Notes: generated by a model from the sequence alone, not told the origin. Numbered from the stretch's first letter, positions 28,460-37,546 are shown. The stretch is DNA of 64,000 bases from Fabrea salina (GCA_022984795.1 JALIHJ010000008.1:1-64000); one strand, 5' to 3'. A program made the numbers and translations.

Positions 28460-29119
28460 TTAAAATGATATTATGTCTTCAACAGTAGATTGGGTAGAGT
28501 CTAACTTAGACAGCAAAGTTTGCAAAATTCTACTGTGTGCAGAACTGTAAGCAGCACTCTGAATTGCTTGGATGTTGTCTTGGGCAAACTCTTTGTAGCT
28601 TTCGTAGTCACTAACTAGTCTATCCAGATAGTGCAACGCTTTTAGCGCTCTTTGTCTGTCTTGCAGAGTTTCTAGAAAGTAATTCCCAATAATATTGGAC
28701 TGCAGGAACTTAACTTTAGAACTGAATTCAGCAAGGTCCTTTTCAGGAGGACGTGGACGGGCTCCGCCTGGCATAGTGGCTTCTTCAACTAAACGTCTTT
28801 CGTACAAACCAGGTTCTGTGGAAGTCAGAAGTGCAGGAGGTTGGGGAGGCTGGGGAGCTGGAGCAACTGGAGCAACTGGAGCAACTGAAGGAGCAACTGG
28901 AGGAGTGGGCTCTGAGTACGTTGGGTTTACTGGGACCCGAGTTTTGTTAATTCGAATAGGTTCATCATCAACATCCCAACTGCCACCTGGCACTCCAGGA
29001 CGATGTTTTTGAGGCTGGTTTTTTTGGCCTGAAGGAGGCTCGAAGCCACCAGGCTTGTAGTTGAAAGAAGTGTACTGAGGGTTCACACCTGCAGGCGGAG
29101 GATTGGTGTTCCAGTTCAT
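28460..29119 (-). CDS. proline-rich protein with helical C-terminus (possibly tepsin/MTV1-like)
   Basis: A 219-residue protein. The first half is Pro/Gly-rich with a VAP repeat (VAPSVAPVAPVAPAP) coded by 12-bp units near 28860-28890. The C-terminal half starts PGLYERRLVEEATMPGGARPRPPEKDL and continues as a helical solenoid (RQRALKALHYLDRLVSDYES). The pattern Y-E-x2-L-V-x3-PGGxRxxPP recalls the segment after the VHS-like domain of tepsin/MTV1-type adaptors, but I cannot confirm this. WDVDDEPIRI near residue 49 could be a short binding motif for a trafficking partner. Confidence 0.5.
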   Translation of the reverse strand: MNWNTNPPPAGVNPQYTSFNYKPGGFEPPSGQKNQPQKHRPGVPGGSWDVDDEPIRINKTRVPVNPTYSEPTPPVAPSVAPVAPVAPAPQPPQPPALLTSTEPGLYERRLVEEATMPGGARPRPPEKDLAEFSSKVKFLQSNIIGNYFLETLQDRQRALKALHYLDRLVSDYESYKEFAQDNIQAIQSAAYSSAHSRILQTLLSKLDSTQSTVEDIISF

Positions 29120-29149
29120 TTATAAATAGACTTTTCGACTACTTAACTA

Positions 29150-30349
29150 TTAAGTTATTATGAAGTTGTCTAAAATGATGCAAAAGACGCTTGAAAGTAT
29201 AATAGCTGAAGAGTTTATGCACAAGTTTTGGTTCATTGCTGCTTCTTTGTAGCTCTGGGGCATTTCTTTGTTAGTGAGGATCAAGTAAGCTACGTTTACA
29301 TAGATTATTCCCCCCATGCAGCCTACCCAAATCATCAAAATAAACTCTAGCCAAGTTCCCAAGAAGATCGTTTCTGCTTCAATCCACCAAAGCACGAAGT
29401 TCAAGGCTTGGAGTGAAGTCACAATCCAGACCCTCTTGATTTTAAAACAGCTCAGTGAAGACCTTGAAATCATCACTCCGAACTGGTAACAAAACTGCAA
29501 TATAACGTAAGCGTTTGCTTTAAAGTAGTCTGAACTTCCACTGTTCTGGTTAGTAGCTCTGTCTGCAAAACCAGTGATTATGCAGTACTCCAAAAAGTAG
29601 ACCAAACCTAAGTTTGTACTGAGGAACCAAGCCTTCTTCCACACATACTTAAGCTGTTCCATACTGAACAAAGCGTTCCCTGAAGAACTAGACACTTTTT
29701 TACCTTCAGACTCCTCAGTTGGTATTGGTTCTCCCTGCAAATTTGATTCTCCCTGCGAAACTAGCAGGCTCTTTGAACTCCAGTCAGTTTTGGCTTTTTT
29801 CCAAAGCCAAATAAACGAAACAAGGTATGCTCCGAACAAAGGAAGCACACACAAGTAAATAACTGTATAGGAAAGACCAGCAAGCTTCAAAAGCAAAATG
29901 ATTCCAGCTCCGGCTACTCCTGCAAACCCAGTTCCAGAGGAGAACCCCGAAACATACTCAGGAGGAAACGACTTTGTGAACCCCAGCATAACACATTCCC
30001 CCCAAGACTGAAATATCCCCATGATCACAGTTGCTACTAGTGCCACCCCAAAACCCCATTTGTCACTAGTAGCGGAACAAATGGAGATCAGAACAAATGA
30101 AAAAGCCATGCCCCCAATTATTAAACAGACACGGAGCATAGTGTTCATGGCTGATAAGTATCTGTAGTTTAGGACCAAAATTAATACGCTGAAGATCACG
30201 AGCATTAACTGAAACATTGCCATAAAGTTCTCTTCGTCAAACTGCTTTGCTAGGGCTTGTGCTCCACTTGCTATCATCACGTAGCCTAAGTTGTTCACCA
30301 GACCTATCGTGAACAACGCCGTAAAATAAGCGTAGAATTTCTTCACCAT
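29150..30349 (-). CDS. CLN3: CLN3/battenin-type lysosomal membrane protein
   Basis: A 399-residue polytopic protein with about 11 membrane helices. Family signatures: GLVNNLGYVMIASGA in the first helix, a GECVMLGFTKSFPPEYVSGF loop and the diagnostic SSGTGFAGVAGAG. CLN3 is a late endosomal/lysosomal protein, needed in mammals for clearing glycerophosphodiesters. A hydrophilic loop of about 45 residues lies mid-protein (residues 190-235). The C-terminal half has the paired helices ending IILDNFIIT. Length is close to the animal protein. Starts at MVKKFYAY, next to an A/T tract. Confidence 0.88.
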   Translation of the reverse strand: MVKKFYAYFTALFTIGLVNNLGYVMIASGAQALAKQFDEENFMAMFQLMLVIFSVLILVLNYRYLSAMNTMLRVCLIIGGMAFSFVLISICSATSDKWGFGVALVATVIMGIFQSWGECVMLGFTKSFPPEYVSGFSSGTGFAGVAGAGIILLLKLAGLSYTVIYLCVLPLFGAYLVSFIWLWKKAKTDWSSKSLLVSQGESNLQGEPIPTEESEGKKVSSSSGNALFSMEQLKYVWKKAWFLSTNLGLVYFLEYCIITGFADRATNQNSGSSDYFKANAYVILQFCYQFGVMISRSSLSCFKIKRVWIVTSLQALNFVLWWIEAETIFLGTWLEFILMIWVGCMGGIIYVNVAYLILTNKEMPQSYKEAAMNQNLCINSSAIILSSVFCIILDNFIIT

Positions 30350-30378
30350 CTATTATAAAAAACCTAGTTATTGTACAC

Positions 30379-31236
30379 TTAAAAAGTGGAGCGGCGGAAG
30401 TAAGAGTTTATTTGTCTTACGGTGGCAGACATCTCCTGCAGGGTTCTTTGGTAAAAGTCAGTGTCTTTGGGCACTTTGGGGTCTTTTTGTTCCACCAAAA
30501 CCACGTTTAGGGCTTCTTCGTCCTTTTCAATGACAGTGACTCCAAAAATAGTTTGGGCAAAGCCTTCAGAAACTTGAGGGGAAACCACTCCAATGATTGC
30601 GTTGTCTTCTTTCACAGTAGTGAGTTTGTCTTTGAAGCTCACAGACTGACCATTGAACCTTTTGGAGTAAGATATCACACAACCACTTTGGAGTTCTCCT
30701 TCAAAAGAAGAAACTGAACCAATGCTTCTTCTCAACAAAACTGCTTCTACTGCGTGCTTGAGTGGTAAGTTTTTACTGAAAGTGAACTCAGCTTTGAACA
30801 TAGGTTGTTCTTGATTGAAGATGCTTCCATCCGAGTAACTGAGTAAAAGGTTGTCTTGACTAAGCACCTCTTGCCAATCTTTGCTTTTCAGTAACTCGGG
30901 CAAGTACTCCATTACTTCCCACACAAAGGGTTCAGAGCAACTCTGCAAGTCGGGGAAACTTTCGAAGTAAACTTCATCTTCGGCGTCGGAGTAAACAGCT
31001 TCTTCATCAAAAGGGTGGGTGTCTGCTGTGACTTTGGTAATGTTGCTTTCTTCTGACTGGAAGTAAGGAGCTATGTTTACCTTTCCAGGAGAAAAAACAA
31101 AAACCTGGGAATCTTGCAAGGGTTCAGTCCAAGAAGGAGGACAATACAGCAGGTCGTCAGTTTGGACTTCTTTGTCCGAAAACTGCTTTTCTTGCTTTTC
31201 GGGCTTGTCTTTAGTTCTGCTTTCTGCGCAACCCAT
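30379..31236 (-). CDS. acylated acidic protein, unknown
   Basis: A 285-residue acidic protein. MGCAESRTKDK is a strong myristoylation/palmitoylation signal, so plasma-membrane or endomembrane attachment is likely. Then comes an acidic linker (YSDAEDEVYFESF) and a compact domain from about residue 105 to 260 with alternating strands (QPMFKAEFTFSKNLPL, AIIGVVSPQVSEGFAQTIFGVTVIEKDEEALNVVLVEQK). No family recognised. It is divergent from the coiled-coil gene at 31328 with 91 bp between, one of the larger promoters in the region. Confidence 0.7.
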   Translation of the reverse strand: MGCAESRTKDKPEKQEKQFSDKEVQTDDLLYCPPSWTEPLQDSQVFVFSPGKVNIAPYFQSEESNITKVTADTHPFDEEAVYSDAEDEVYFESFPDLQSCSEPFVWEVMEYLPELLKSKDWQEVLSQDNLLLSYSDGSIFNQEQPMFKAEFTFSKNLPLKHAVEAVLLRRSIGSVSSFEGELQSGCVISYSKRFNGQSVSFKDKLTTVKEDNAIIGVVSPQVSEGFAQTIFGVTVIEKDEEALNVVLVEQKDPKVPKDTDFYQRTLQEMSATVRQINSYFRRSTF

Positions 31237-31327
31237 TTTTAATAAGTGCTGAACTTACTAGCTTTGGAGTTTAGTCCATATTTGAGAGTGTAGTAAGTGG
31301 AAGTTTATTGTCTATAATAAATTTAAC

Positions 31328-33706
31328 ATGTTTAAAAGTTCTAGCTCCCGGTACGATTCTGTTGACTACTTCAATCCCATCCATTTAGACGACTTACTCA
31401 GGAAGTCCCACGAATGGCGTGACATCCAGGAAATCATTAGAGAAACCTTCACTAGTTTGACTGAAGTAGTAAAGGCCCAAGGAAAATCACTCAGGGACTT
31501 AGAGCGCCAACTCAGTTTGAAACTCAACAAGTCCGAGTTCCACGCTGCACTTTCGCATAAAGCTGACTACACGCAGGTTTCTGAACAACTTGCAGAGTTA
31601 AGAAACGTTGCAGAAAGCAGAAGCAGTTTGATTGACATGCAGTCACGAATAGACGAAAAGGTTTCCCAAACCGAACTAAGACACCTCTTAAGCAGTAAAG
31701 CCACAGTGCAGGACTTGAACTCTTTGAGGGAGTCAACAACTTCCCAAAAAGAATTTGAAGCTGCGGTGCAAGACATCTACGAAAGACTGGACCAAGTCCA
31801 AAACCAAAAAGGAGTGAACTTTGCTTCCCAAGAATACGAGGACCTACTCAACAGACTCAAGTCCAAAGCTGAAGTCTCTGAGGTAGAAAGAATGCTTAAC
31901 TACTTAGAAGAAAGCCAAAGCAACTTGATGAGCAAAAAGGCAACCAGGGCTGAAGTTGAAAACTTGCTTTCTAGAAAAGCTGACTTGTGTGAACTGGACA
32001 AAGCTTTTAGTTTGCTGGAAACTAAAGCTAACTCTAAGTCTATGGAACAACTAGCTAGGGAGTTAGAAACCAAAGTGAACACACAAGACTTGGAACAAAA
32101 CGTTCTCCAGCCTCTCTACTACAAAGCCGACACCCGGGACGTTGAGTCTTTAAACCAGAAACTCCGAGAAGTCCAACTTGAGTCCCAGAAAGCCATACAG
32201 AAGAACAGTGACGAAATGCAAGAATTCACTAAGAAACTAAACGAAGAACAAGAAGTCTTGAGGAACCAACTGACTTCTTCTATAGCCACAAAAGCTGAAA
32301 ACAAAGAAATCGACCAAATCCTTGGAATCATCCACAAAAAAGTAGACTACGAAACCTACATGGAAAGACTAGAAACCAACAACAAAGAAATGCAGGACTC
32401 TTTTAACTACAAAGTCAAAACTCTAAAGCAACAGTTAAGTGAACAAGAAAGCCTCTTTGAAGGAAAAGCTTCTGAGAACTACAACTACTGCACCCAACTA
32501 GACTCTGAACTCAAACAACTCCAAGAAAACCTGAAAAAAGCAGTGGACAAAAGCAACTACCTTTACGAAGAAAACATTAAGTTCTGCAAGTCTCTTTGTG
32601 ACGACTACAACACTGAACTAAGTAACCAAATCCACCTTTTGTCTGAAGAAGTTGAAAAGAACCAAAGTTACATTAGAGAAGTTTCAAACGAAAAAGTTTC
32701 AAAAGAAGAACTCAACCAACTCCAAGTCAACTTAACCAAGTGGATCAAAGAAAAAGCCAACCAAAGCGAACTAGAAAAAGCTGTTTGTGCTTTGCAAAAA
32801 GACTACACCAAAAACAACCAAGAACTAGGCTCGGACTTCAAAACTAAGCTCTACAAACTCGAAAGCGAAATACTTAACAAAACCGACCAAAAAGTAAGTT
32901 ACTCAGAACTCCACTCTTACTTGAGCGAAAAAGCTGACATCACCCAAATCAAAAGACTACTCAGCGGCAAAGCTTCTCAAGACGAAGTCACTGAAATCAA
33001 AAAAGCCCAAGAAAAACTCTCCACAGAACTCAAAGTGCGAGCAGGCAAAGAAGACCTTGAAAAACACATTGAATCCACCAAAAACGCCCTTGAAGAAGTC
33101 GGAAAGGACATTTTGCTAAAAGCCAGCATTAAAGACGTGTGCTCCCTCATGGACCAAAAGGCAAACGTTGAAGACGTCAACAACGCCCTCAGTGATGTCC
33201 ACAAAGAACTTGACTTCAAAGCAGACAGCACTGAGTTCGAGGACTTCCAAAACGAACAACGCCTTATAAACGAAGCTTTGTGTTCAGAAAACACTGTCGG
33301 AAGGTGGGTTTGGAAAACCGCAGACATGAAACCAGGCTCTGGAGTTCCCTGGGAAATCCAGAGTGTCAACACTTGTCCTGAAAACTTTTTGTGGGAACCT
33401 TACTCAACAAGCATAGTGATTGTGGCACCAGGTCTCTATGAAATCATGTTTGGTTTTTACAGTAAGAAAAAGCCTACAGTACAGTTACTGATAAACGGAG
33501 AGCCTGTGCTTTCAGCAGTAAACAACGCTTCTTACGTAATTCACCACAGTTCTGGACGCCTCAAAAACACTGGACACCACTCCAGCGGGAACGTCACAGG
33601 CCTTACGCTAATTGACTTTTTGGCTTTGCCCAGTCGAGCCAGAGTTTCAGTGTCTTACAACGGAGACACCCAAGCAGAAGGATTTTTAGGTTTAAGGAAA
33701 CTTTAA
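31328..33706 (+). CDS. coiled-coil protein with repeated KAD units and C-terminal C1q-like domain
   Basis: A 792-residue protein. Residues 20-660 are coiled coil built from a loose repeat of 25-35 residues in which KAD/KAT/KVD (LSHKADYTQVSEQL, LSRKADLCELDKAF, LYYKADTRDVESL, LSEKADITQIKRLL) precedes a leucine heptad. The last 130 residues are beta-rich and read like a C1q/TNF jelly roll: GRWVWKTADMKPGSGVPWEIQ, IVIVAPGLYEIMFGFYSKKKPTVQLLING, SGNVTGLTLIDFLALPSRARVSVSY and a closing GFLGLRKL. A stalk with a C1q-like head inside the cell usually means a structural ciliary or basal-body part; partners unknown. Confidence 0.75.
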   Translation: MFKSSSSRYDSVDYFNPIHLDDLLRKSHEWRDIQEIIRETFTSLTEVVKAQGKSLRDLERQLSLKLNKSEFHAALSHKADYTQVSEQLAELRNVAESRSSLIDMQSRIDEKVSQTELRHLLSSKATVQDLNSLRESTTSQKEFEAAVQDIYERLDQVQNQKGVNFASQEYEDLLNRLKSKAEVSEVERMLNYLEESQSNLMSKKATRAEVENLLSRKADLCELDKAFSLLETKANSKSMEQLARELETKVNTQDLEQNVLQPLYYKADTRDVESLNQKLREVQLESQKAIQKNSDEMQEFTKKLNEEQEVLRNQLTSSIATKAENKEIDQILGIIHKKVDYETYMERLETNNKEMQDSFNYKVKTLKQQLSEQESLFEGKASENYNYCTQLDSELKQLQENLKKAVDKSNYLYEENIKFCKSLCDDYNTELSNQIHLLSEEVEKNQSYIREVSNEKVSKEELNQLQVNLTKWIKEKANQSELEKAVCALQKDYTKNNQELGSDFKTKLYKLESEILNKTDQKVSYSELHSYLSEKADITQIKRLLSGKASQDEVTEIKKAQEKLSTELKVRAGKEDLEKHIESTKNALEEVGKDILLKASIKDVCSLMDQKANVEDVNNALSDVHKELDFKADSTEFEDFQNEQRLINEALCSENTVGRWVWKTADMKPGSGVPWEIQSVNTCPENFLWEPYSTSIVIVAPGLYEIMFGFYSKKKPTVQLLINGEPVLSAVNNASYVIHHSSGRLKNTGHHSSGNVTGLTLIDFLALPSRARVSVSYNGDTQAEGFLGLRKL

Positions 33707-33748
33707 TGATGGATATAAGAAGTGTGTTAGGAGATTAGAACTTAACCA

Positions 33749-33821
33749 GCAAGTGTAGTGTAGCGGTAATCACATCTGCCTAACACGCAGAAGGTCATGG
33801 GTTCGAACCCCATCACTTGTA
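33749..33821 (+). tRNA. tRNA-Val (anticodon AAC)
   Basis: A 73-nt cloverleaf without intron. Acceptor GCAAGTG pairs with CACTTGT (one G-U), D arm GTGTAGCGGTAATCAC, anticodon stem TCTGC/GCAGA with loop CTAACAC (anticodon AAC, Val), variable AGGTC, T arm ATGGG-TTCGAAC-CCCAT, discriminator A. Internal A and B boxes (TAGTGTAGCGG, GGTTCGAACCC) are intact. CCA is not encoded. The next protein gene starts 9 nt after it. Confidence 0.97.
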
Positions 33822-33822
33822 C

Positions 33823-33827
33823 TTTTT
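33823..33827 (+). terminator. Pol III terminator of tRNA-Val
   Basis: TTTTT directly after the tRNA 3' end, overlapping the A/T tract (TTTTTATAATG) that precedes the next start codon. Confidence 0.85.
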
Positions 33828-33830
33828 ATA

Positions 33831-34571
33831 ATGAAAAAATTCAACCCTGACCCTCGTAACTTAGGAGGGCGCAAAACGATTTTGGACCTTATGACCAAGC
33901 ACTACAAGTCCATGACCAACATCAAGCCAACCATCAACACTCGTCCAACAACTGCTAAACAAAGGCCTAGAACGCCTGCTCAAAACGACTTTTCTGAAGT
34001 GCACCACGCTTTCCGCAAAGCAGCTTCCAAAAAGTCCCGAATTGACAACTCAGAACCCCACACCTTCCAAATGTCCCAAAAACTCAGCAAAAACAAAGCT
34101 GCCAAAGCCAAGTCAGTGCACTCAGAACACTTAAACAACATCAAGCACATGCAAAGAAGAATCAGTGACATAGGGAAGTTTTCCGAAAGGAAGAAAAACC
34201 AGTTTGACCCCCTAGCCAACCCAGTGATGCTGTTCAGAAGTCCAGGTTCAAAAGAAAACTCCTCTAAAAAGTTCAAAGCAACTATAGTTAAAAGAAACAC
34301 TTCAAGCGACTTTAATTTTTTGCAGAAGAGTTCCAGTCGGCCTGCTTCAGCTAAGCCCCAGTACCAAGTTCCTTTTGTAGCTACTTACAACTCTTCTTCT
34401 GAACTTCTTCTGAAAAAAATGCTTTTCGAAGTCATCACGACAAACAAGATTTACTCAGATAAAGCACTGGAAGACTTGTACCAGAAAACAAGGGAGTCCA
34501 ACAACCACTTACCTCAGGAACTAGTTGAAAAAGTCATTAACTACATCAAGTGCACATTAGATTTTTTATAA
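33831..34571 (+). CDS. basic protein with conserved-looking C-terminal helices, unknown
   Basis: A 246-residue protein. The first 180 residues are basic and low in complexity (KPTINTRPTTAKQRPRTPAQ, SSRPASAKPQ), like microtubule-binding linkers. The last 60 form a compact helical unit (ELLLKKMLFEVITTNKIYSDKALEDLYQ ... LVEKVINYIKCTLDFL). No family recognised. The ATG lies 9 nt after the tRNA-Val, so any protein-gene promoter must lie in or before the tRNA. It is the first of a run of six plus-strand genes. Confidence 0.7.
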   Translation: MKKFNPDPRNLGGRKTILDLMTKHYKSMTNIKPTINTRPTTAKQRPRTPAQNDFSEVHHAFRKAASKKSRIDNSEPHTFQMSQKLSKNKAAKAKSVHSEHLNNIKHMQRRISDIGKFSERKKNQFDPLANPVMLFRSPGSKENSSKKFKATIVKRNTSSDFNFLQKSSSRPASAKPQYQVPFVATYNSSSELLLKKMLFEVITTNKIYSDKALEDLYQKTRESNNHLPQELVEKVINYIKCTLDFL

Positions 34572-34582
34572 GTTTCATATAA

Positions 34583-35887
34583 ATGGAAAAGGTCCTTCCT
34601 GAACTAGTTGTGAAGCACCGCTTCGACTTTCCTAGAGTAGCAGAGGAACTAGGTGTCTCTGAAGAAGTTGTGCGCAAAAAGTGGACTGAGTTCTACATCC
34701 AAAAAACTAAAAAACCAGAACCTAAAAAACCTAAAAAACTAGAAACTAAGCCAAACTTGTCCATTCCTGAAGTCACTGCAACTGAGTTTCTGCAGTCTTT
34801 TCGGCCCAGAAAAAACTACTTAGACAGGTCTGGAGTTGACTTTACCAAACAAAAGTCAATTTCTGTGACGGGGGAAGAAATCACTCCCTCGGGCTTCTGT
34901 GTGCTCAAGCATTCACTCAAAGACACTTTTTCCCAAATCAGAAACCGCGTTCAAGAGTACCTTCCAGACATCGACATCGACATTACTGACGAAGACGAGG
35001 AACTCACTGAATTCAAAGTAGCTATTTCTGGGGACAAAGCTGTTTTCCAAAGCAAAGCTGGAAGCAACTGGGAAGATACCAAGCCTTCAGTCCCCCTTCC
35101 CAACTTCGACGACATCAAAGTAATTCCTGACGAGGACGTTCCCCAAGCCAACAAAGCAACTGCAGAACCTCTTTTAGAAGAGGACACTCGGGGCATAGTG
35201 GTGCTTAAGCAGGAAGCACTTACTATGTTTTTTGACCTCATGAGTTGTTACTCTATACAAATAGAAAGGGCCAGTTTGTCTAACTTGAAAAAGAACCACC
35301 TAGAGAATATGTTTGCAGAACTGGGTGGAGTTGACTGGGACTTGTTTTGGCAAAGTTGGAAAGGAAGGGCTTTTGTGTTTGAAATAAAGGGAGTGGAACT
35401 GAGTGACCAGTTGCTTGACATGGCAGGCCACAGCAACCCTCAAGTGGCATCAGAAGGCTCTATTAGGAAAGCTGTAGGCACCAGTCAAGAAGACAACAAG
35501 TTTTTTTACTCAGTGAGCCAAGAGTTCATTAGAAAGAACTTAGAAACTATGTTGCGAGAAGAAACTGTGTTTATAAGCCAAGGTCCTCAGTACGAAGTTA
35601 CTACTTTAGCAAGCAGTCTCAACGAAATGATTGCTTCTGACTTTTTCGAACTTTTTGAAAAACTAAACAACAGTGGGTTCAAAGTCATTAAGTTCAAAAT
35701 TGCAGACTTGCCACTGAGTGTCAAAAAGCAACTAGACAGTTCTTTCCAAGTAGCTGGAAAAAGTTTGGTAGTTGGAGTCGAAAGAACAGAGGGCTTTGCA
35801 CAAGCAGAGTACGTCCAGTCCCTTTTGGAATTCCATCTTTCTGTTTCTTCAGACCAAAAACTTTTTTTCCAGCTATTTCCTAATTAA
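34583..35887 (+). CDS. protein with N-terminal HTH/SANT-like helices, unknown
   Basis: A 434-residue protein. Residues 1-40 look like a Myb/SANT-type three-helix unit (ELVVKHRFDFPRVAEELGVSEEVVRKKWTEFY). A Lys/Pro linker follows, then a conserved-looking segment (TPSGFCVLKHSLKDTFSQIRNRVQEYLP), an acidic stretch (DIDIDITDEDEEL) and a C-terminal mixed alpha/beta domain of about 230 residues (NKFFYSVSQEFIRKNLETMLREETVFIS). I do not recognise the family. The SANT-like start need not mean DNA binding. Next gene follows after 3 nt (TAAATAATG). Confidence 0.7.
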   Translation: MEKVLPELVVKHRFDFPRVAEELGVSEEVVRKKWTEFYIQKTKKPEPKKPKKLETKPNLSIPEVTATEFLQSFRPRKNYLDRSGVDFTKQKSISVTGEEITPSGFCVLKHSLKDTFSQIRNRVQEYLPDIDIDITDEDEELTEFKVAISGDKAVFQSKAGSNWEDTKPSVPLPNFDDIKVIPDEDVPQANKATAEPLLEEDTRGIVVLKQEALTMFFDLMSCYSIQIERASLSNLKKNHLENMFAELGGVDWDLFWQSWKGRAFVFEIKGVELSDQLLDMAGHSNPQVASEGSIRKAVGTSQEDNKFFYSVSQEFIRKNLETMLREETVFISQGPQYEVTTLASSLNEMIASDFFELFEKLNNSGFKVIKFKIADLPLSVKKQLDSSFQVAGKSLVVGVERTEGFAQAEYVQSLLEFHLSVSSDQKLFFQLFPN

Positions 35888-35890
35888 ATA

Positions 35891-36679
35891 ATGAGTTCCC
35901 AAAACACTTCAGAAGTAACAGAGTTCGACTCAATAAGGCACGCAATAAAAGAACTCCAACTCAAAGACGCCGTAACTAGACAGTCACTTATGAAGTCTCA
36001 AAGGGTGCAGTCAGACCTGAACTCGGAAATTGAAAAGCTCAGCTCTGAAATCCAAAAGTTAGAAAAGGAAATCTCCCAAGACGAAAGACTCTTGCTCAAG
36101 CAAGAAGAAGACATTGTCAAAGTCAAAACAGCTTCTTTGCGGCAACCCAAAAACTGCTCCCAACTTGAGTCTGCAATTAACAGACACAAGGAGTGGCACA
36201 AGTCCCTGAAAGACCGCCACGAAGATGAAAAAGCTATGTACAGAAAAATCAACTCTAGCATGCAAAGGATACTAAAAACTCCTGGTGACCTAGAGTTGAT
36301 CAAAGACGCTATCAATAGTTTTGAAGAACTGACCCAGCAAAAAGACTACGTTCTTAGGTTCGAAGAAAAAGCTAGTAGTTTGCAGTTAGATTACCTTGAA
36401 AACCACCGCAAATCCCTTGAGGAAGAGTATCAACAAATTAACGACGGAAGAGTCAAGGACCTGCAGAAGATGTACCACTTAGAAAAAGCAATTAGTATGT
36501 ATGAAGGAGCCACCGAACCCTGCTTTGGGACTGAAGACCAAGAAACCCAAAACGAAGCTGTAGAAGCTGCACAGGAAATACTTGGCAGACTCAGACTTAA
36601 ACTGGGTTCTTCCCAAGACTCCCAGCCTTTTCTGTCACAACTCAACAGGAAAATCACTAAAAGCAAAGTAACACAATAA
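35891..36679 (+). CDS. coiled-coil protein, unknown
   Basis: A 262-residue protein of heptad coiled coil from about residue 35 to 210 (LNSEIEKLSSEIQKLEKEIS, DYLENHRKSLEEEYQQI), with an acidic hinge (GTEDQETQNEAVEAAQEIL) near the C-terminus. No motif gives a function. It starts 3 nt after the preceding stop and ends 3 nt before the next start (TAATAAATG). Confidence 0.7.
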   Translation: MSSQNTSEVTEFDSIRHAIKELQLKDAVTRQSLMKSQRVQSDLNSEIEKLSSEIQKLEKEISQDERLLLKQEEDIVKVKTASLRQPKNCSQLESAINRHKEWHKSLKDRHEDEKAMYRKINSSMQRILKTPGDLELIKDAINSFEELTQQKDYVLRFEEKASSLQLDYLENHRKSLEEEYQQINDGRVKDLQKMYHLEKAISMYEGATEPCFGTEDQETQNEAVEAAQEILGRLRLKLGSSQDSQPFLSQLNRKITKSKVTQ

Positions 36680-36682
36680 TAA

Positions 36683-37114
36683 ATGAAAAACGTTTACTTG
36701 CTAGCCCAAACTCTTTCAGTGTTTAAGCTCACACAAAACTATTTGTACGACTTCCGGGTTTCAGTAGGGCCTTCTATGCTTCCAACCTTGACAGAAGCAG
36801 GGGACTTGCTTTTCATTGACAAAATGAACCCTAGATTCAAAGGCTACCAAAAAGGCGACATCATCCTTGCCAAGTCGCCCTTGAAACCTGACACACACCT
36901 GTGCAAGCGAGTAGTGGCTTGTGGAGGAGAAGTAGTGCATAGCGACGAAGCGATTATAGAAGTGCCCCCTGGACACTTGTGGGTTGAAGGGGACAACAAA
37001 ACGCACTCTTTGGACTCCAGACACTTCGGGCCTATTTCTGAAGGGCTTGTGGAAGGCCGTGTGAAAGTGCGTCTCTGGCCTAGGTTCGAAGTCTTTAGTA
37101 ATAATGCCACTTAA
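36683..37114 (+). CDS. IMMP1L: mitochondrial inner membrane protease subunit 1-like (signal peptidase I family)
   Basis: A 143-residue signal peptidase I family protein. Catalytic Ser31 lies in VGPSMLPTL (box B) and the general base Lys75 in CKRVVACGG (box D); box C-like QKGDIILAKSP and box E-like GDNKTHSLDSRHFGPI are present. Size and the short N-terminal helix match IMP1 of the inner-membrane protease, which cuts sorting signals of intermembrane-space proteins. The KRV triplet favours IMP1/IMP2 over the ER signal peptidase. The next gene encodes a likely intermembrane-space protein, an apt but perhaps accidental neighbour. Confidence 0.9.
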   Translation: MKNVYLLAQTLSVFKLTQNYLYDFRVSVGPSMLPTLTEAGDLLFIDKMNPRFKGYQKGDIILAKSPLKPDTHLCKRVVACGGEVVHSDEAIIEVPPGHLWVEGDNKTHSLDSRHFGPISEGLVEGRVKVRLWPRFEVFSNNAT

Positions 37115-37132
37115 CAGCTCTAACCATTTATA

Positions 37133-37525
37133 ATGAACCCTTACATCGACAAAGTCAACAAACAAGTAGAAACCGAGTGCCAAAACATGTTCCAAACGCT
37201 AAACGCAGAATTCATCCAACTCAAATACAAAGCTGCACGCTGTGCGCAGAAGTGCTTCCAGTTGATGAACCTGCCTGAAGCCTTTGAGTGCGAAAAGGAG
37301 TGCATGAAAAGCATTCCAGCAGTAGAAACAGTAGTCAAAGCCCAGAGCGAATCAGTGTCCCAGAAATTCACAGAATGCATAGAAAGAGTAGAGTCTATGC
37401 TAGAAGGGACTAACGAAGAGACTGAGGATCTTGAGTCTGCAGTTGCTAGTTGTTACCAGCAGTTCACTAAAGACCTTGCAGAAGCCAAGCAGAAAATAGT
37501 GGAAGAGTTCAGTTATTACGAGTAA
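37133..37525 (+). CDS. FAM136A-like (DUF842) mitochondrial Cys protein
   Basis: A 130-residue helical protein with paired cysteines: ARCAQKCF (CxxxC), FECEKECMKS (CxxxC) and later CIERVES and ASCYQQF. Spacing and the LPEAFECEKEC / AQSESVSQKFTECIE arrangement resemble FAM136A, an intermembrane-space protein of unclear function. No presequence, as usual for such Cys-motif imports. It follows the IMP1-like gene after 18 bp and has a standard TTATAATG start context. Confidence 0.6.
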   Translation: MNPYIDKVNKQVETECQNMFQTLNAEFIQLKYKAARCAQKCFQLMNLPEAFECEKECMKSIPAVETVVKAQSESVSQKFTECIERVESMLEGTNEETEDLESAVASCYQQFTKDLAEAKQKIVEEFSYYE

Positions 37526-37546
37526 CTGTGTTAATTCTTAATATAA

